64,000 nucleotides of DNA from Roseicella sp. DB1501 (GCF_013112485.1 NZ_JABFHG010000005.1:186001-250000), one strand, 5' to 3'; shown: positions 50,350 through 58,424, counted from the first letter of the stretch. Program-made: numbers and translations. The notes: a model not told the origin generated them from the sequence alone.

Positions 50350-50751
50350 ATGCCCGCCACCATCATCCCCACCCTGCCCTACCGCGACGCGGCGGCGGCG
50401 GTGGACTGGCTCTGCCGCGCCTTCGGCTTCACCCGGCATGCGGTCTACCAGGACGAGGATGGCGGCATCGCGCATGCCCAGCTCATCTTCGGCAGCGGCA
50501 TGATCATGCTCGGCACGGCGCGGGAGGAGGGCAGCGGCTCCATCCAGTACCCGCCGGCCGGCCATGTGACGCAGAGCGCCTATATCGTGGTGAAGGACGC
50601 CGATGCGCACCATGCCCGGGCGGTGCGCGAGGGAGCAGAGGTGGTGGCGCCGCTGAAGGACGAGGCCTATGGCGGACGCAGCTATTCCTGCCGCGATCCG
50701 GAGGGGCATCTCTGGCATTTCGGCACCTACGACCCCTGGACGAAGCGCTGA
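50350..50751 (+). CDS. VOC-superfamily (glyoxalase/bleomycin-resistance-like) protein
   Basis: A 133-aa protein with two beta-alpha-beta-beta-beta units: IPTLPYRDAAAAVDWLCRAFG at the N terminus and SYSCRDPEGHLWHFGTYDP at the C terminus. The latter carries the usual His/Glu-type metal ligand area. AGGAATT upstream of the ATG acts as ribosome-binding site; an in-frame ATG 54 bp earlier lies in unlikely sequence. Exact substrate unknown; many relatives are annotated only as YcgJ/PhnB-like. Confidence 0.88.
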   Translation: MPATIIPTLPYRDAAAAVDWLCRAFGFTRHAVYQDEDGGIAHAQLIFGSGMIMLGTAREEGSGSIQYPPAGHVTQSAYIVVKDADAHHARAVREGAEVVAPLKDEAYGGRSYSCRDPEGHLWHFGTYDPWTKR

Positions 50752-50879
50752 CGGCCTTGGCCCTCAGGCGCCGGGCGCGAACCTCCGGTCCGCTTGGCTT
50801 CGCGGCATAAGCCGCAGGGCCCGTTCGGGGCCTCCGACCGGCCGGGCGACGGGTCCGTTGGTCTGCGATCGGGTGGCCG

Positions 50880-50895
50880 CGGGGGCTCGCCCCCG
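50880..50895. terminator. GC hairpin between the VOC and nitroreductase genes
   Basis: CGGGGGC-TC-GCCCCCG, a perfect 7-bp stem with a 2-nt loop, 29 bp before the nitroreductase ATG and about 130 bp after the VOC stop. No U-run. The rest of this 173-bp gap holds no gene. Confidence 0.4.
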
Positions 50896-50924
50896 CCGGC
50901 ATCCCCTGCCATGCTGCCGGCACG

Positions 50925-51764
50925 ATGTCCGAGAACGATCCGGAGCGGCTGATCCGCGGCCGCTATGGCCTGGCGCCCGAGGCGCCCCTGCCCTTCACCC
51001 CGCCGCCGGAGGTGCCGCCTGGCCTCGCCGCCCTGCTCGACCGGCGTGTCACGCGCCGCTACGCGCCCGACCCGGTGCCCGAGCCGCTGCTGCAGGCCGT
51101 GCTCGCCGGCGCGCAATCGGCGCCAAGCAAGTCGGACCTGCAGCAATACGCCATCATCGTCCTCCGCGACGCGGCGCGCATCGCGCGCATCGCCGACTGG
51201 ATCACCGGCATGGACTGGATCAAGCAGGCGCCGGTCTTCCTGCTCTTCTGCGGCGATGTCCGGCGCGGCCGGTGGCTGTGCGAGCGCCATGGCCGCGCGC
51301 ATGCCAACGACAATGTCGACACCTTCCTCAACGCCACCGCCGATGCGGCGCTCGCCCTCGGCTTCGCGGTGATGGCGGCCGAGGCGGCGGGGCTCGGCAC
51401 CTGCCCGATCTCCTATGTGCGCAACCATGTCGAGAAGATCGGCCCGCTCTGCTCCCTGCCGGAGGGCGTCTTCCCGGTGGCGGGCCTGACCCTCGGCGTG
51501 CCGGCCGGGCCGCGGAACTGGCTCTCGCCACGCCTGCCGCAGAGTGTCGTCGTGCATGCCGAACGCTACGACGAGAGCGGGCTGGACGCGGCGCTGCCCG
51601 CCTACGACGCCGCGCGGCCGCCGGCGAAGCCGCGCTATCCGGAGATCCACGGCCCGAAGCCCGAGGGCTGCGCCTGGTCGGAGAATGCCGCGCGGCAGCT
51701 CTCCGTGCCGGAGCGGTTCGGGCTCCGCGCCTGGCTGAAGCTGCGGGGGCTCTCCCTTGACTGA
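50925..51764 (+). CDS. Nitroreductase-family FMN oxidoreductase
   Basis: A 279-aa member of the NfsA/FRP-like nitroreductases. The FMN-binding start is LLDRRVTRRYAPDPVPEPLL (near 37-56), followed by AQSAPSKSDLQQYAIIV, DTFLNATADAALALGFAVMAAEAAGLGTC in the middle and a C-terminal arm (ENAARQLSVPERFGLR). It probably reduces nitro or quinone compounds with NAD(P)H. Its stop lies 8 bp inside the Nudix gene. Confidence 0.9.
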   Translation: MSENDPERLIRGRYGLAPEAPLPFTPPPEVPPGLAALLDRRVTRRYAPDPVPEPLLQAVLAGAQSAPSKSDLQQYAIIVLRDAARIARIADWITGMDWIKQAPVFLLFCGDVRRGRWLCERHGRAHANDNVDTFLNATADAALALGFAVMAAEAAGLGTCPISYVRNHVEKIGPLCSLPEGVFPVAGLTLGVPAGPRNWLSPRLPQSVVVHAERYDESGLDAALPAYDAARPPAKPRYPEIHGPKPEGCAWSENAARQLSVPERFGLRAWLKLRGLSLD

Positions 51765-52455
51765 CGACGCCCCGCACCGCGTGTCGCCGACCGAGGACAA
51801 TCCCGGCGGCCCGGCCGAGAGCCGCCCCGCCGCGCCGAGCCGCTCCGTCACGCCGAAGCATGCGGCGAGCCTCATCCTCTGGCGCGAAGGGCCGCAGGGG
51901 CCGGAGGTGCTGATGGGGTTGCGGCATGCGCGCCACCGCTTCATGCCGAATGTCCTGGTCTTCCCAGGCGGCCGCGTCGATCGCGCCGATCACCGCGCCC
52001 CGGCGATGAGCGAGCTGCCGGACTTCACCCGCGCCTGCCTGGAGCGGCAGGCGCCGCCCTCCCTCGCCCGCGCGATCGGCATTGCCGCGGCGCGCGAGCT
52101 GCACGAGGAGACCGGCCTGGTCCTCGGCCGGATGGATGGCCACCGGCTGCTGCCGGATCTCGCCGCCATCGAGTATCTCTGCCGCGCGGTGACGCCGCCC
52201 AACCGCGTCGCCCGCTTCAATGCCCGCTTCCTGATCGCGCCCGGCGAGGCGGCGCATGGGCCGCTGCGCGGCTCGGGCGAGCTGGAGGAGCTGCGCTATT
52301 TCGGCTTCGAGGAGGCCTTCCGGCACAAGATCGCCAGCATCACGGCGAAGGTGCTGGCGGAGTTCCGCGCCTGGCTGGCGATGACGCCGGCCGAACGCGA
52401 AACCCGCGAGCTGATCTGTTTTCGAGGAATGGATAACCGGCTCAGCGACAGGTGA
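51757..52455 (+). CDS. Nudix hydrolase with an interrupted Nudix box
   Basis: A 232-aa protein starting at TTG within the nitroreductase gene (8-bp overlap). The catalytic helix REXXEE is complete (R113-E-L-H-E117-E118-TGL), but the Gly-Gly of the box (FPGGRVD, 71-72) is separated from it by about 35 residues instead of a handful, as in the NUDT7/NUDT19-type CoA-pyrophosphatase branch. It may hydrolyse CoA or acyl-CoA derivatives. Overlap with the upstream gene suggests coupling. Confidence 0.85.
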   Translation: MTDDAPHRVSPTEDNPGGPAESRPAAPSRSVTPKHAASLILWREGPQGPEVLMGLRHARHRFMPNVLVFPGGRVDRADHRAPAMSELPDFTRACLERQAPPSLARAIGIAAARELHEETGLVLGRMDGHRLLPDLAAIEYLCRAVTPPNRVARFNARFLIAPGEAAHGPLRGSGELEELRYFGFEEAFRHKIASITAKVLAEFRAWLAMTPAERETRELICFRGMDNRLSDR

Positions 52456-52486
52456 GCCGGCCGTCGCGGACCTCGGTTCCGTCTTG

Positions 52487-53002
52487 TCAGGTGAGGGCGA
52501 GCGTCCAGTCTGTTCTGCCCTCGCCGCCATCGGTGCTCAGCGTGACGTTCTGGCCCCAGCTCGCCACATAGGTCCAGTCGGTGTCCTCGATCCAATTCAA
52601 GGTATCGAAGCTTGTTGCCCGCAACCTGATGAAGCGGACGTAGAGATCAACCCTGTCCTTGATCCAGAGGTCGTCGCCGTTGATGTGCAGCCTGATGCCG
52701 AGATGGCCATTCAGCCCGCGCGAGAACTCGAAGCCGTAGCCCGGATAAGGACTTGGAATCTGCCCGACCCCATCGGGCAATTCCGGCGTCCGGTCGTTGC
52801 GCCGGGGCAGCTTCGTTGGGCCGCTGTAATCGTAGACGCGGAATGACCCGGGCTCCAGATCATCCTCGGCGGGATAGTCCAGGTTGAGAACTCTGAGCTC
52901 GGTTCCGTCCCGACGGATCACCGCCTGCACCAGGTTGTCCGTGCCGGCGTAGGAAGGCCTTGCCGCTGTCTGGACCGACAGTCGGATTGCGCCAATCCAC
53001 AT
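52487..53002 (-). CDS. 171-aa protein of unknown function, PLAT-like pattern
   Basis: A beta-rich protein of 171 aa with base composition less GC-rich than its neighbours (ATC, AAC, TTG codons are frequent). The pattern VQTAARPSYAGTDNLVQAVI, LDYPAEDDLEPG and DLWIKDRVDLYVRFI resembles PLAT/LH2 domains (threaded by GTDN and a buried Trp), but I cannot confirm it. A second block ends in DGGEGRTDWTLALT. No signal peptide. AGAAGGTG precedes the ATG, and a perfect 16-bp inverted repeat sits just upstream of that site. Confidence 0.6.
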   Translation of the reverse strand: MWIGAIRLSVQTAARPSYAGTDNLVQAVIRRDGTELRVLNLDYPAEDDLEPGSFRVYDYSGPTKLPRRNDRTPELPDGVGQIPSPYPGYGFEFSRGLNGHLGIRLHINGDDLWIKDRVDLYVRFIRLRATSFDTLNWIEDTDWTYVASWGQNVTLSTDGGEGRTDWTLALT

Positions 53003-53015
53003 GGCTATCACCTTC

Positions 53016-53057
53016 TGCTTTGCCCCCGTGCGGGACCTGCCTGCACGGGGGCAAAGC
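53016..53057 (-). promoter_or_regulatory. Perfect 16-bp hairpin just upstream of the 171-aa gene
   Basis: TGCTTTGCCCCCGTGC (53016-53031) pairs exactly with GCACGGGGGCAAAGCA (53042-53057) across a 10-nt loop. On the minus strand it ends 1 bp before the Shine-Dalgarno sequence of the 171-aa gene and begins about 100 bp after the stop of the MBL gene. It could terminate MBL transcription, protect the mRNA end or block ribosome access. Confidence 0.75.
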
Positions 53058-53155
53058 ATGCCAAGGCTTGCGCCAAGGGTCTGTGCGCTGGAATGCGTTA
53101 CCAGGGGCCCGGCATTGGGCACCATCCACCCCGCCATGGTCCCGAACGGCAGCCG

Positions 53156-54034
53156 TCAGCCGAGGTGGTGCCAGCCATCCCCCTCGCCGCGCGCCACCCG
53201 CCCCTCCTGCTCCAGCTTGATCAGGTGGCTCAGCAGGCTGCGCCCGGCCGGGCCGACGAGGCGCGGGTCGAGCGGCCCGTAGACCGGCCCGACCAGCGCG
53301 GCCGCCGTCGCGCTGCCGGCCTGGCGCAGCGCCTCCAGCACCCGCGCCTCGCGCTCTTCCCGATGCGCCCGGAGCCCGGCGAGGAAGGGCTTTGGGTCGC
53401 GCAGCGGCGCGCCGTGGCCGGGCAGCAGGACCGCATCCTCGCGCGCCATGACCCGGTCGAGGCTCCGCATGTAGTCCGCCATGTCGCCATCCGGCGGGCT
53501 GACCACGCTGGTCGACCAGCTCATCACATGGTCGGCGCTGAACAGCACGCCGTTTCCTTCCATGGCGAAGCAAAGATGGTTGGCGCAATGCCCGGGCGTG
53601 TGCAGCGCGGTCAGTCGCCAACCCTCGCCGGCCACGACCGCGCCGTCGGCCAGGCGGTGCTGCGGCTGGAAGCCGTGGTCGCCGCCCTCGCCACCGGCCT
53701 CGGGCGGCGTCACATGCGGGCCGAAGCCCCAGGTCTCGGCGCCGGTCGCGGCGACCAGCGGCGCAGCCCCCGGCGAGTGGTCGCGATGGGTGTGGCTGAC
53801 GATCACATGCGTCACCGTCTCGCCCGCCGTCGCGGCGAGGATGGCGGCCAGATGCGCCTCGTTCTCCGGCCCGGGATCGAGCACCGCCACCCGGCCGCGG
53901 CCGATGATGTAGGTGTTGGTGCCGCGGAAGGTAAAGGCGGAGGGGTTGTTGCAGACGATCCGCCGCACGCCCGGCGCCGTCTCCTCCACCGCGCCATGCG
54001 GCAGCGGATCCTGCCGCAGGAAGGGTATCGCCAT
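53156..54034 (-). CDS. MBL-fold metallohydrolase with winged-helix C terminus (LACTB2-like)
   Basis: A 292-aa metallo-beta-lactamase-fold protein. The metal motif is H81-T-H83-R-D85-H86, with later ligands in LHTPGHCANHL and LFSADHVM. The C-terminal 80 residues (SATAAALVGPVYG; LLSHLIKLEQEGRV) form the winged helix typical of LACTB2 and bacterial relatives, some of which are endoribonucleases. Its cytoplasmic location is inferred from the lack of a signal peptide. Confidence 0.88.
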   Translation of the reverse strand: MAIPFLRQDPLPHGAVEETAPGVRRIVCNNPSAFTFRGTNTYIIGRGRVAVLDPGPENEAHLAAILAATAGETVTHVIVSHTHRDHSPGAAPLVAATGAETWGFGPHVTPPEAGGEGGDHGFQPQHRLADGAVVAGEGWRLTALHTPGHCANHLCFAMEGNGVLFSADHVMSWSTSVVSPPDGDMADYMRSLDRVMAREDAVLLPGHGAPLRDPKPFLAGLRAHREEREARVLEALRQAGSATAAALVGPVYGPLDPRLVGPAGRSLLSHLIKLEQEGRVARGEGDGWHHLG

Positions 54035-54058
54035 CCATTCCTCCCACCTGGCGGCGCC

Positions 54059-54982
54059 TCAGCCCGGTCGCGCCGTCTCCTTGCGGCCCTTGCGGACCAG
54101 CTCGCGGTGCAGGATGTACAGGCCGGCGGCGACGATCAAGCCGGCGCCGCCGAGCATCGCCAGCCCGGGCAGCTCGCCGAAGACCAGCCAGCCGAGCAGG
54201 ATCGACCAGAGCAGCGCCGAATAGGAATAGGGCGCGACCGCCGAGACCTGCGCGCTCGCCCAGGCCTCGGTCAGCAGCCATTGCGCCGAGCCGCCGACGA
54301 GGCCGACCAGGATCAGCAGGCCGAGATCCCCCCAGCCCGGCGTCACCCAGACGAAGGGCAGCAGCACCGCGGCATAGGCGCCCATCAGCAGCGACTGCCA
54401 GAGGGTGATGGTGGTCGAGCTCTCGGTGGCCGAGAGCTGGCGCACCAGCAGGGTCGTCACCGCCGAGAACAGGCCCTGCGCCACCCCGGCCAGGGTGCCG
54501 AGCGCCAGGCCCGGCGGCAGCTCGCCGGCGCCCAATCCCCCAACACCAAGACCTTGCCCGGCGGCGATCAGCAGCACGCCGCAGAAGCCGATCACCACCG
54601 CGCTCCAGCGATGCAGGCCCACCATCTCGCCGAGGAAGGGGATGGCGAGGATGGTGACGAAGAGCGGCTGGGTGTAGCCGAGCGCCACCTGCTCGGCGAG
54701 CGGCAGGATGCCGAGGGCGTAGAAGCCGAGGGTCTGCGCCGCGATGCCGGTGCAGGCGCGCAGCGCATGGCCGCCGAAGCGCCGGGTCCGCAGCGTGACG
54801 CCGCCGGCGCGCAGGCAGATCGCCAGCACCACGGGCAGGGCGAAGACGCTGCGGAAGAACATCAGCTCGATGACCGGCACATGGTCGGCCAGGTGCTTCA
54901 CGATGGCGCCCATGCCGGTGAAGAGCGCATGCGCGCCCAGCATGCAGAGCGCGCCGCGGCGGATGTCGTGGCGCAACGCCAT
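54059..54982 (-). CDS. EamA-family (DMT superfamily) transporter 1
   Basis: A 307-aa membrane protein with ten predicted helices in two EamA repeats (the second from about residue 155). Segments MGAIVKHLADHVPVIELMFFRS and LILVGLVGGSAQWLLTEAWA are typical. The start codon overlaps the stop of transporter 2 by one base. Likely an exporter of small metabolites; the cargo is unknown. Confidence 0.9.
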   Translation of the reverse strand: MALRHDIRRGALCMLGAHALFTGMGAIVKHLADHVPVIELMFFRSVFALPVVLAICLRAGGVTLRTRRFGGHALRACTGIAAQTLGFYALGILPLAEQVALGYTQPLFVTILAIPFLGEMVGLHRWSAVVIGFCGVLLIAAGQGLGVGGLGAGELPPGLALGTLAGVAQGLFSAVTTLLVRQLSATESSTTITLWQSLLMGAYAAVLLPFVWVTPGWGDLGLLILVGLVGGSAQWLLTEAWASAQVSAVAPYSYSALLWSILLGWLVFGELPGLAMLGGAGLIVAAGLYILHRELVRKGRKETARPG

Positions 54983-55974
54983 CAGCCGCCCGCCCGCAGC
55001 CGCGCCGCGCGCTCCTCGGCGCGCCGCACCCGCTCGCGATGGACGTTGTAGAGGCCGGCGGCGACGACCACCGCAGCGCCGCCGAGCGTGGTCCAGGCCG
55101 GCACCTCGCCCCAGAGCAGGAAGCCGAGGCCGATGCCCCAGAGCAGCGGCGTGTATTCGAAGGGCGCGATGGCCGAGACCGGCGCCAGCGCGTAGCCGCG
55201 GCCGAACAGGATCTGCGCCAGGGCGTTCAGCAGGGCGAAGCCGGCCAGCATCGCCAGCGCCCAGAGCGGTGGCAGCAGCCCGCCCGCCGCGCCGGTGGCG
55301 GCCGGCAGCCCCATCGCCGGCCAGGCGAGCAGGGCGAGGCCGACCGGCGCCTGCGCCGCCAGCACCCAGAAGGCCATGCTGTCCGGCGTGTCGGTGCGGG
55401 TCAGCATCCGGGTCCAGATCCGGGTCAGCGCCATCACCGCCGTCGCGGCCAGCAGCAGCGCTGATTCCCAGCGCCAGAGCTCACCCCCCGGCTGCAGCAT
55501 GAACAACACGCCGGCGCAGCCGACCGCGGTGCTGCACCAGCGCCGCCAGCCGACCCGCTCCCCGAGCAGCGGGATGGCGAGCAGGGTCATCAGCAGCGGC
55601 GAGGCGGCGGCGACGGCATAGCTGTCGGCGAGGCTGACGCCGAGCGACCAGGCGAGGTACCAGGCGGCGGAGACGCCGGCCGAGAGCAGGCTGCGGGCCA
55701 GCAGCAGCGGGCGGTTCACCGCCCGGAGCGCCCGGCCGCGCGAGAGCAGCAGCACCGCGAGGCCGCCGAAGAGCCCGCGCCAGACCATGGCGACGGCCGG
55801 GCCGGTCAGCGGCATCACCCATTTCACCGTGGCATCGGCGAGCGAGATCACCGCATAGCCGAGCGCCACGATGGCGAGGCCGCGAACCGCCTCCTCGCCC
55901 GTCGGCATCGCGAGCGGGGTGCCGCCCGGCCAGGCCCGCGGCGCCGCCGCACCGATTCCCCCCTGCCTCATCAT
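54982..55974 (-). CDS. EamA-family (DMT superfamily) transporter 2
   Basis: A 330-aa ten-helix transporter clearly related to the next gene (shared ADATVKWVMPLTGPAVAMVWRG and C-terminal GAAVVVAAGLYNVHRE blocks), so the two probably arose by tandem duplication. The N-terminal 25 residues before MPTGEEAV are variable and the true start may be one of several ATGs. It is first in the pair, divergent from the methyltransferase gene (196-bp gap with no gene). Confidence 0.88.
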   Translation of the reverse strand: MMRQGGIGAAAPRAWPGGTPLAMPTGEEAVRGLAIVALGYAVISLADATVKWVMPLTGPAVAMVWRGLFGGLAVLLLSRGRALRAVNRPLLLARSLLSAGVSAAWYLAWSLGVSLADSYAVAAASPLLMTLLAIPLLGERVGWRRWCSTAVGCAGVLFMLQPGGELWRWESALLLAATAVMALTRIWTRMLTRTDTPDSMAFWVLAAQAPVGLALLAWPAMGLPAATGAAGGLLPPLWALAMLAGFALLNALAQILFGRGYALAPVSAIAPFEYTPLLWGIGLGFLLWGEVPAWTTLGGAAVVVAAGLYNVHRERVRRAEERAARLRAGG

Positions 55975-56170
55975 TCCCCGGCCTTGCCCCAGTCTTCCCC
56001 CGGGCCTTCCGTCCCTGGAGGGCGGTAGCGCCGCCACGTCGCGGCAGGAAGCAGGTGCGGCGGAAAACATGGCCGGAATGCGGATGAAACGGCCCCGCAT
56101 CGCTCCCCCTCCGCCGGCGCCTGGACCCCGCCGCTTGTTCTCGCCGCCGGCCGCGTGCCAGAACCGGCGC

Positions 56171-56905
56171 GTGGAACCCGCGCAATACCAGCTCATGGAC
56201 GCGGCCGAGGACGGCATGTGGTGGTACCGCGCCTTGCATGCCGAGGTGCTCGACGCCCTCGCCGCCGGCCAGCCAGGCCCAGGGCCGCTGCTCGATGCCG
56301 GCTGCGGCACCGGCGGCTTCCTGGCGCGGCTGCGCCGTGCGCGACCCGACCTCGCCGCCGTCGGGGTGGAGTACCATCTGCCGACGGCGATGCGGGCGGC
56401 GGCGAAGTCGGGCCATCCGGTGCTGCGCGGCACGGTGCATGCGCTGCCCTTCGCCGAGGGCAGCTTCGCCGCCGTGGTGAGCCTCGACGTGCTCTGCCAC
56501 GCTGCGGTCGATCCGGCCCGGGCGCTGCCGGAGCTGCGCCGGGTGCTGCGGCCGGGCGGGCTGCTGGTGCTGAACCTGCCGGCCTTCGACTGGCTGCGCT
56601 CCGGCCACGACCTGCGGGTGCAGAACGCCCGGCGCTTCACCGCGCGGCGCGTGGCCGGCCTGCTGGCCGCGGTCGGGCTGGCCGGCGTGCGGCTGCGCTA
56701 CTGGAACAGCCTGCTGCTGCCGCTGATGGTGGCGCGGCGCAAGCTCGCCCCGCGCGCCGCGCTGGCGCAGTCGGATGTCGCGGCCTATCCGGCCTGGCTC
56801 GATCGCGGCCTGTACGCCGTGACGCGGCTGGAGCGTCGCCTGCGGATGCTCGGCATCCCCTTCCCGGCCGGCGGCTCGGTGCTCGCCACCGCCCGCCGCC
56901 CCTGA
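56171..56905 (+). CDS. SAM-dependent class I methyltransferase
   Basis: A 244-aa methyltransferase. Motif I is LDAGCGTGGF (41-50), followed by VGVEYHLPTAMRAA, LRGTVHALPFAEGSFAAVVSLDVL and the post-motif LPELRRVLRPGGLLVLNLPA. The GTG start gives VEPAQYQLMD; ATGs at 56069 and 56195 are alternatives. It lies upstream of the GT2 and SMR-like genes in the same direction, but a 188-bp gap full of hairpins separates them. Target unknown; a polyprenyl-linked or lipid sugar is possible from the context. Confidence 0.86.
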   Translation: MEPAQYQLMDAAEDGMWWYRALHAEVLDALAAGQPGPGPLLDAGCGTGGFLARLRRARPDLAAVGVEYHLPTAMRAAAKSGHPVLRGTVHALPFAEGSFAAVVSLDVLCHAAVDPARALPELRRVLRPGGLLVLNLPAFDWLRSGHDLRVQNARRFTARRVAGLLAAVGLAGVRLRYWNSLLLPLMVARRKLAPRAALAQSDVAAYPAWLDRGLYAVTRLERRLRMLGIPFPAGGSVLATARRP

Positions 56906-56911
56906 TGCCAA

Positions 56912-56936
56912 CGGCATGAATGATCCATTCATGCCG
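56912..56936 (+). terminator. Perfect 11-bp hairpin after the methyltransferase
   Basis: CGGCATGAATG-ATC-CATTCATGCCG begins 6 bp after the methyltransferase stop. The AT-rich centre of the stem and lack of a U-run make it an unusual terminator; it may also be an operator or a repeat. Confidence 0.6.
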
Positions 56937-56968
56937 GGCGTCCGAATGGGCGCCGCGGGCCGCGCCAT

Positions 56969-57020
56969 GAGGCGCGCCTCGCGGCGCGACGCCGCGCAGC
57001 CAAGGTTCGCGGAGCGAACC
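56969..57020. repeat. Three adjacent short palindromes
   Basis: GAGGCGCGCCTC (56969-56980), GCGGCG-CGA-CGCCGC (56981-56995) and GGTTCGC-GGA-GCGAACC (57004-57020) follow one another with at most 8 bp between them. All are perfect. They sit in the gap between the methyltransferase and the glycosyltransferase. Confidence 0.7.
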
Positions 57021-57035
57021 GCCCGGCGAGTGAGG

Positions 57036-57063
57036 GGCCATTGATGTGTCAACATCAACGGCC
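57036..57063. promoter_or_regulatory. 12-bp dyad just upstream of the glycosyltransferase gene
   Basis: GGCC-A-TTGATGT-GTCA-ACATCAA-C-GGCC is symmetric over 12 bp per arm with one mismatch (A/C). It ends 30 bp before the ATG of the GT2 gene and is AT-richer than the surroundings, as expected for an operator in or near a promoter. A regulator cannot be named. Confidence 0.55.
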
Positions 57064-57093
57064 GTTGCTATGACCCGAGCCCGGAGACCCACC

Positions 57094-58092
57094 ATGCCCC
57101 CGAGCTTCCCCGATTTCGACGCGCGCCCCGCGGGGCTGAGCATCGTCGTCCCGGTCTATCGCGGCGCCACGACGGTCGGCCGGCTGGTCGAGGCGCTCTC
57201 GGCGCTGCGCCCCGAGGGCGGGCTCGAGATCGTCCTGGTCAACGATGGCAGCCCGGACAACTCCGCCGAGGTCTGCCGCGAGTTGCAGGCGCGCGCCACG
57301 GTGCCCGTCACCTATCTCGAGCATGCGCGCAATTTCGGCGAGCACAACGCGGTCATGACCGGGCTGCGGCATGCCCGCGGCGCCTATGTCATCACCATGG
57401 ACGACGACCTGCAGAACCCGCCGGAGGAGGTGCTGAAGCTCTACGACCACGCCCGGCTCGGCGGCTGGGACGTCGTCTACACCCGCTATGCCGAGAAGCA
57501 GCACGAGGGCTGGCGCAACCTCGGCAGCCGCTTCGCCAACCGGGTGGCGGATACGCTGCTCGACAAGCCGAAGGGGCTCTATCTCTCCTCCTTCCGCTGC
57601 ATGAGCGCGCTGGTGGTGCGCGAGGTGGCGAAGTATCGCGGCCCCTACCCCTATGTGGACGGGCTGATCATGCAGGTGACGCAGCGGATCAGCTCGATCG
57701 AGGTGCTGCACCTGGCGCGCGCCGAGGGCCGCTCGAACTACACGCTGAAGCGGCTGATCCGGCTCTGGCTCAACCTTGCCACCAATTTCTCCGTCCTGCC
57801 GCTGCGCCTCGCCATCTTCGCCGGGATCGCCATGGGCATCCTCGGCTTCCTGCTCGCCCTGTTGGTGGTGGCGGAGGCGATGATGAGCGGCACGCCCTCC
57901 GGCTGGGCCTCGAGCATGACCACCATGCTGCTGCTCGCCGGGGTGCAGTTCCTCATCCTCGGCGTGCTCGGCGAGTATGTCGGCCGCGCCTTCCTCTCGG
58001 CCAACGGCAAGCCGCAGGGCGTGGTGCGGGAGATCATCGCCCCGCGGCCCGAGGCCACCCCGGCGCGCCAGCCGGAGGACGCGCTGCGATGA
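57094..58092 (+). CDS. GT2-family polyprenyl-phosphate glycosyltransferase (GtrB/ArnC-like)
   Basis: A 332-aa glycosyltransferase with a DPM1-like catalytic domain (LSIVVPVYRGATTVGRLVEA; VLVNDGSPDNS; metal-binding D103-D-D in MDDDLQNPPE) and two C-terminal membrane helices at about 240-262 and 272-294 ending in GEYVGRAFL. It is predicted to transfer a nucleotide sugar to undecaprenyl phosphate on the inner face of the membrane. GGAGA 6 bp upstream supports this ATG. Its stop overlaps the SMR-like start by 4 bp, pairing it with a candidate flippase. Confidence 0.9.
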   Translation: MPPSFPDFDARPAGLSIVVPVYRGATTVGRLVEALSALRPEGGLEIVLVNDGSPDNSAEVCRELQARATVPVTYLEHARNFGEHNAVMTGLRHARGAYVITMDDDLQNPPEEVLKLYDHARLGGWDVVYTRYAEKQHEGWRNLGSRFANRVADTLLDKPKGLYLSSFRCMSALVVREVAKYRGPYPYVDGLIMQVTQRISSIEVLHLARAEGRSNYTLKRLIRLWLNLATNFSVLPLRLAIFAGIAMGILGFLLALLVVAEAMMSGTPSGWASSMTTMLLLAGVQFLILGVLGEYVGRAFLSANGKPQGVVREIIAPRPEATPARQPEDALR

Positions 58093-58424
58093 CGCTCTAC
58101 TGGCTGGCGCTGGCCGCCGCGATCCTCACTTCGCTGCTCGGCCAGGTGCTGCTGAAGGCCGGCGCGGTGGCCGAGGGCGGCTTCCTCGCCCAGCTCTTCC
58201 GCCCGAGCACCCTGCTCGGCCTCGCTGCCTATGCCGGCGCCGCCTTCCTCTACATCATCGCGCTGCGCCGCATCCCGATGAGCATCGCCCTGCCCTGCAC
58301 GGCGGCGAGCTATGTCGCGGTGGCGCTGCTCGGGCACTTCCTCTTCGGCGAGCGCCTCTCGCTGCAGAAGCTGGCGGCAATCGCGCTCATCTGCGGCGGC
58401 GTGCTGATGCTCGCCGGGGCCTGA
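58089..58424 (+). CDS. Four-helix SMR/EamA-like membrane protein (ArnE/EmrE type)
   Basis: A 111-aa protein with four hydrophobic helices, ending ALICGGVLMLAGA, and the central LRRIPMSIALPCTAASYVAVALLGHFLFGERL that marks small-multidrug-resistance and ArnE/F-type proteins. Fused in frame-overlap to the GT2 gene, it most likely flips the lipid-linked sugar, rather than exporting drugs. Inference only from context. The next gene is convergent 13 bp away. Confidence 0.88.
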   Translation: MTLYWLALAAAILTSLLGQVLLKAGAVAEGGFLAQLFRPSTLLGLAAYAGAAFLYIIALRRIPMSIALPCTAASYVAVALLGHFLFGERLSLQKLAAIALICGGVLMLAGA

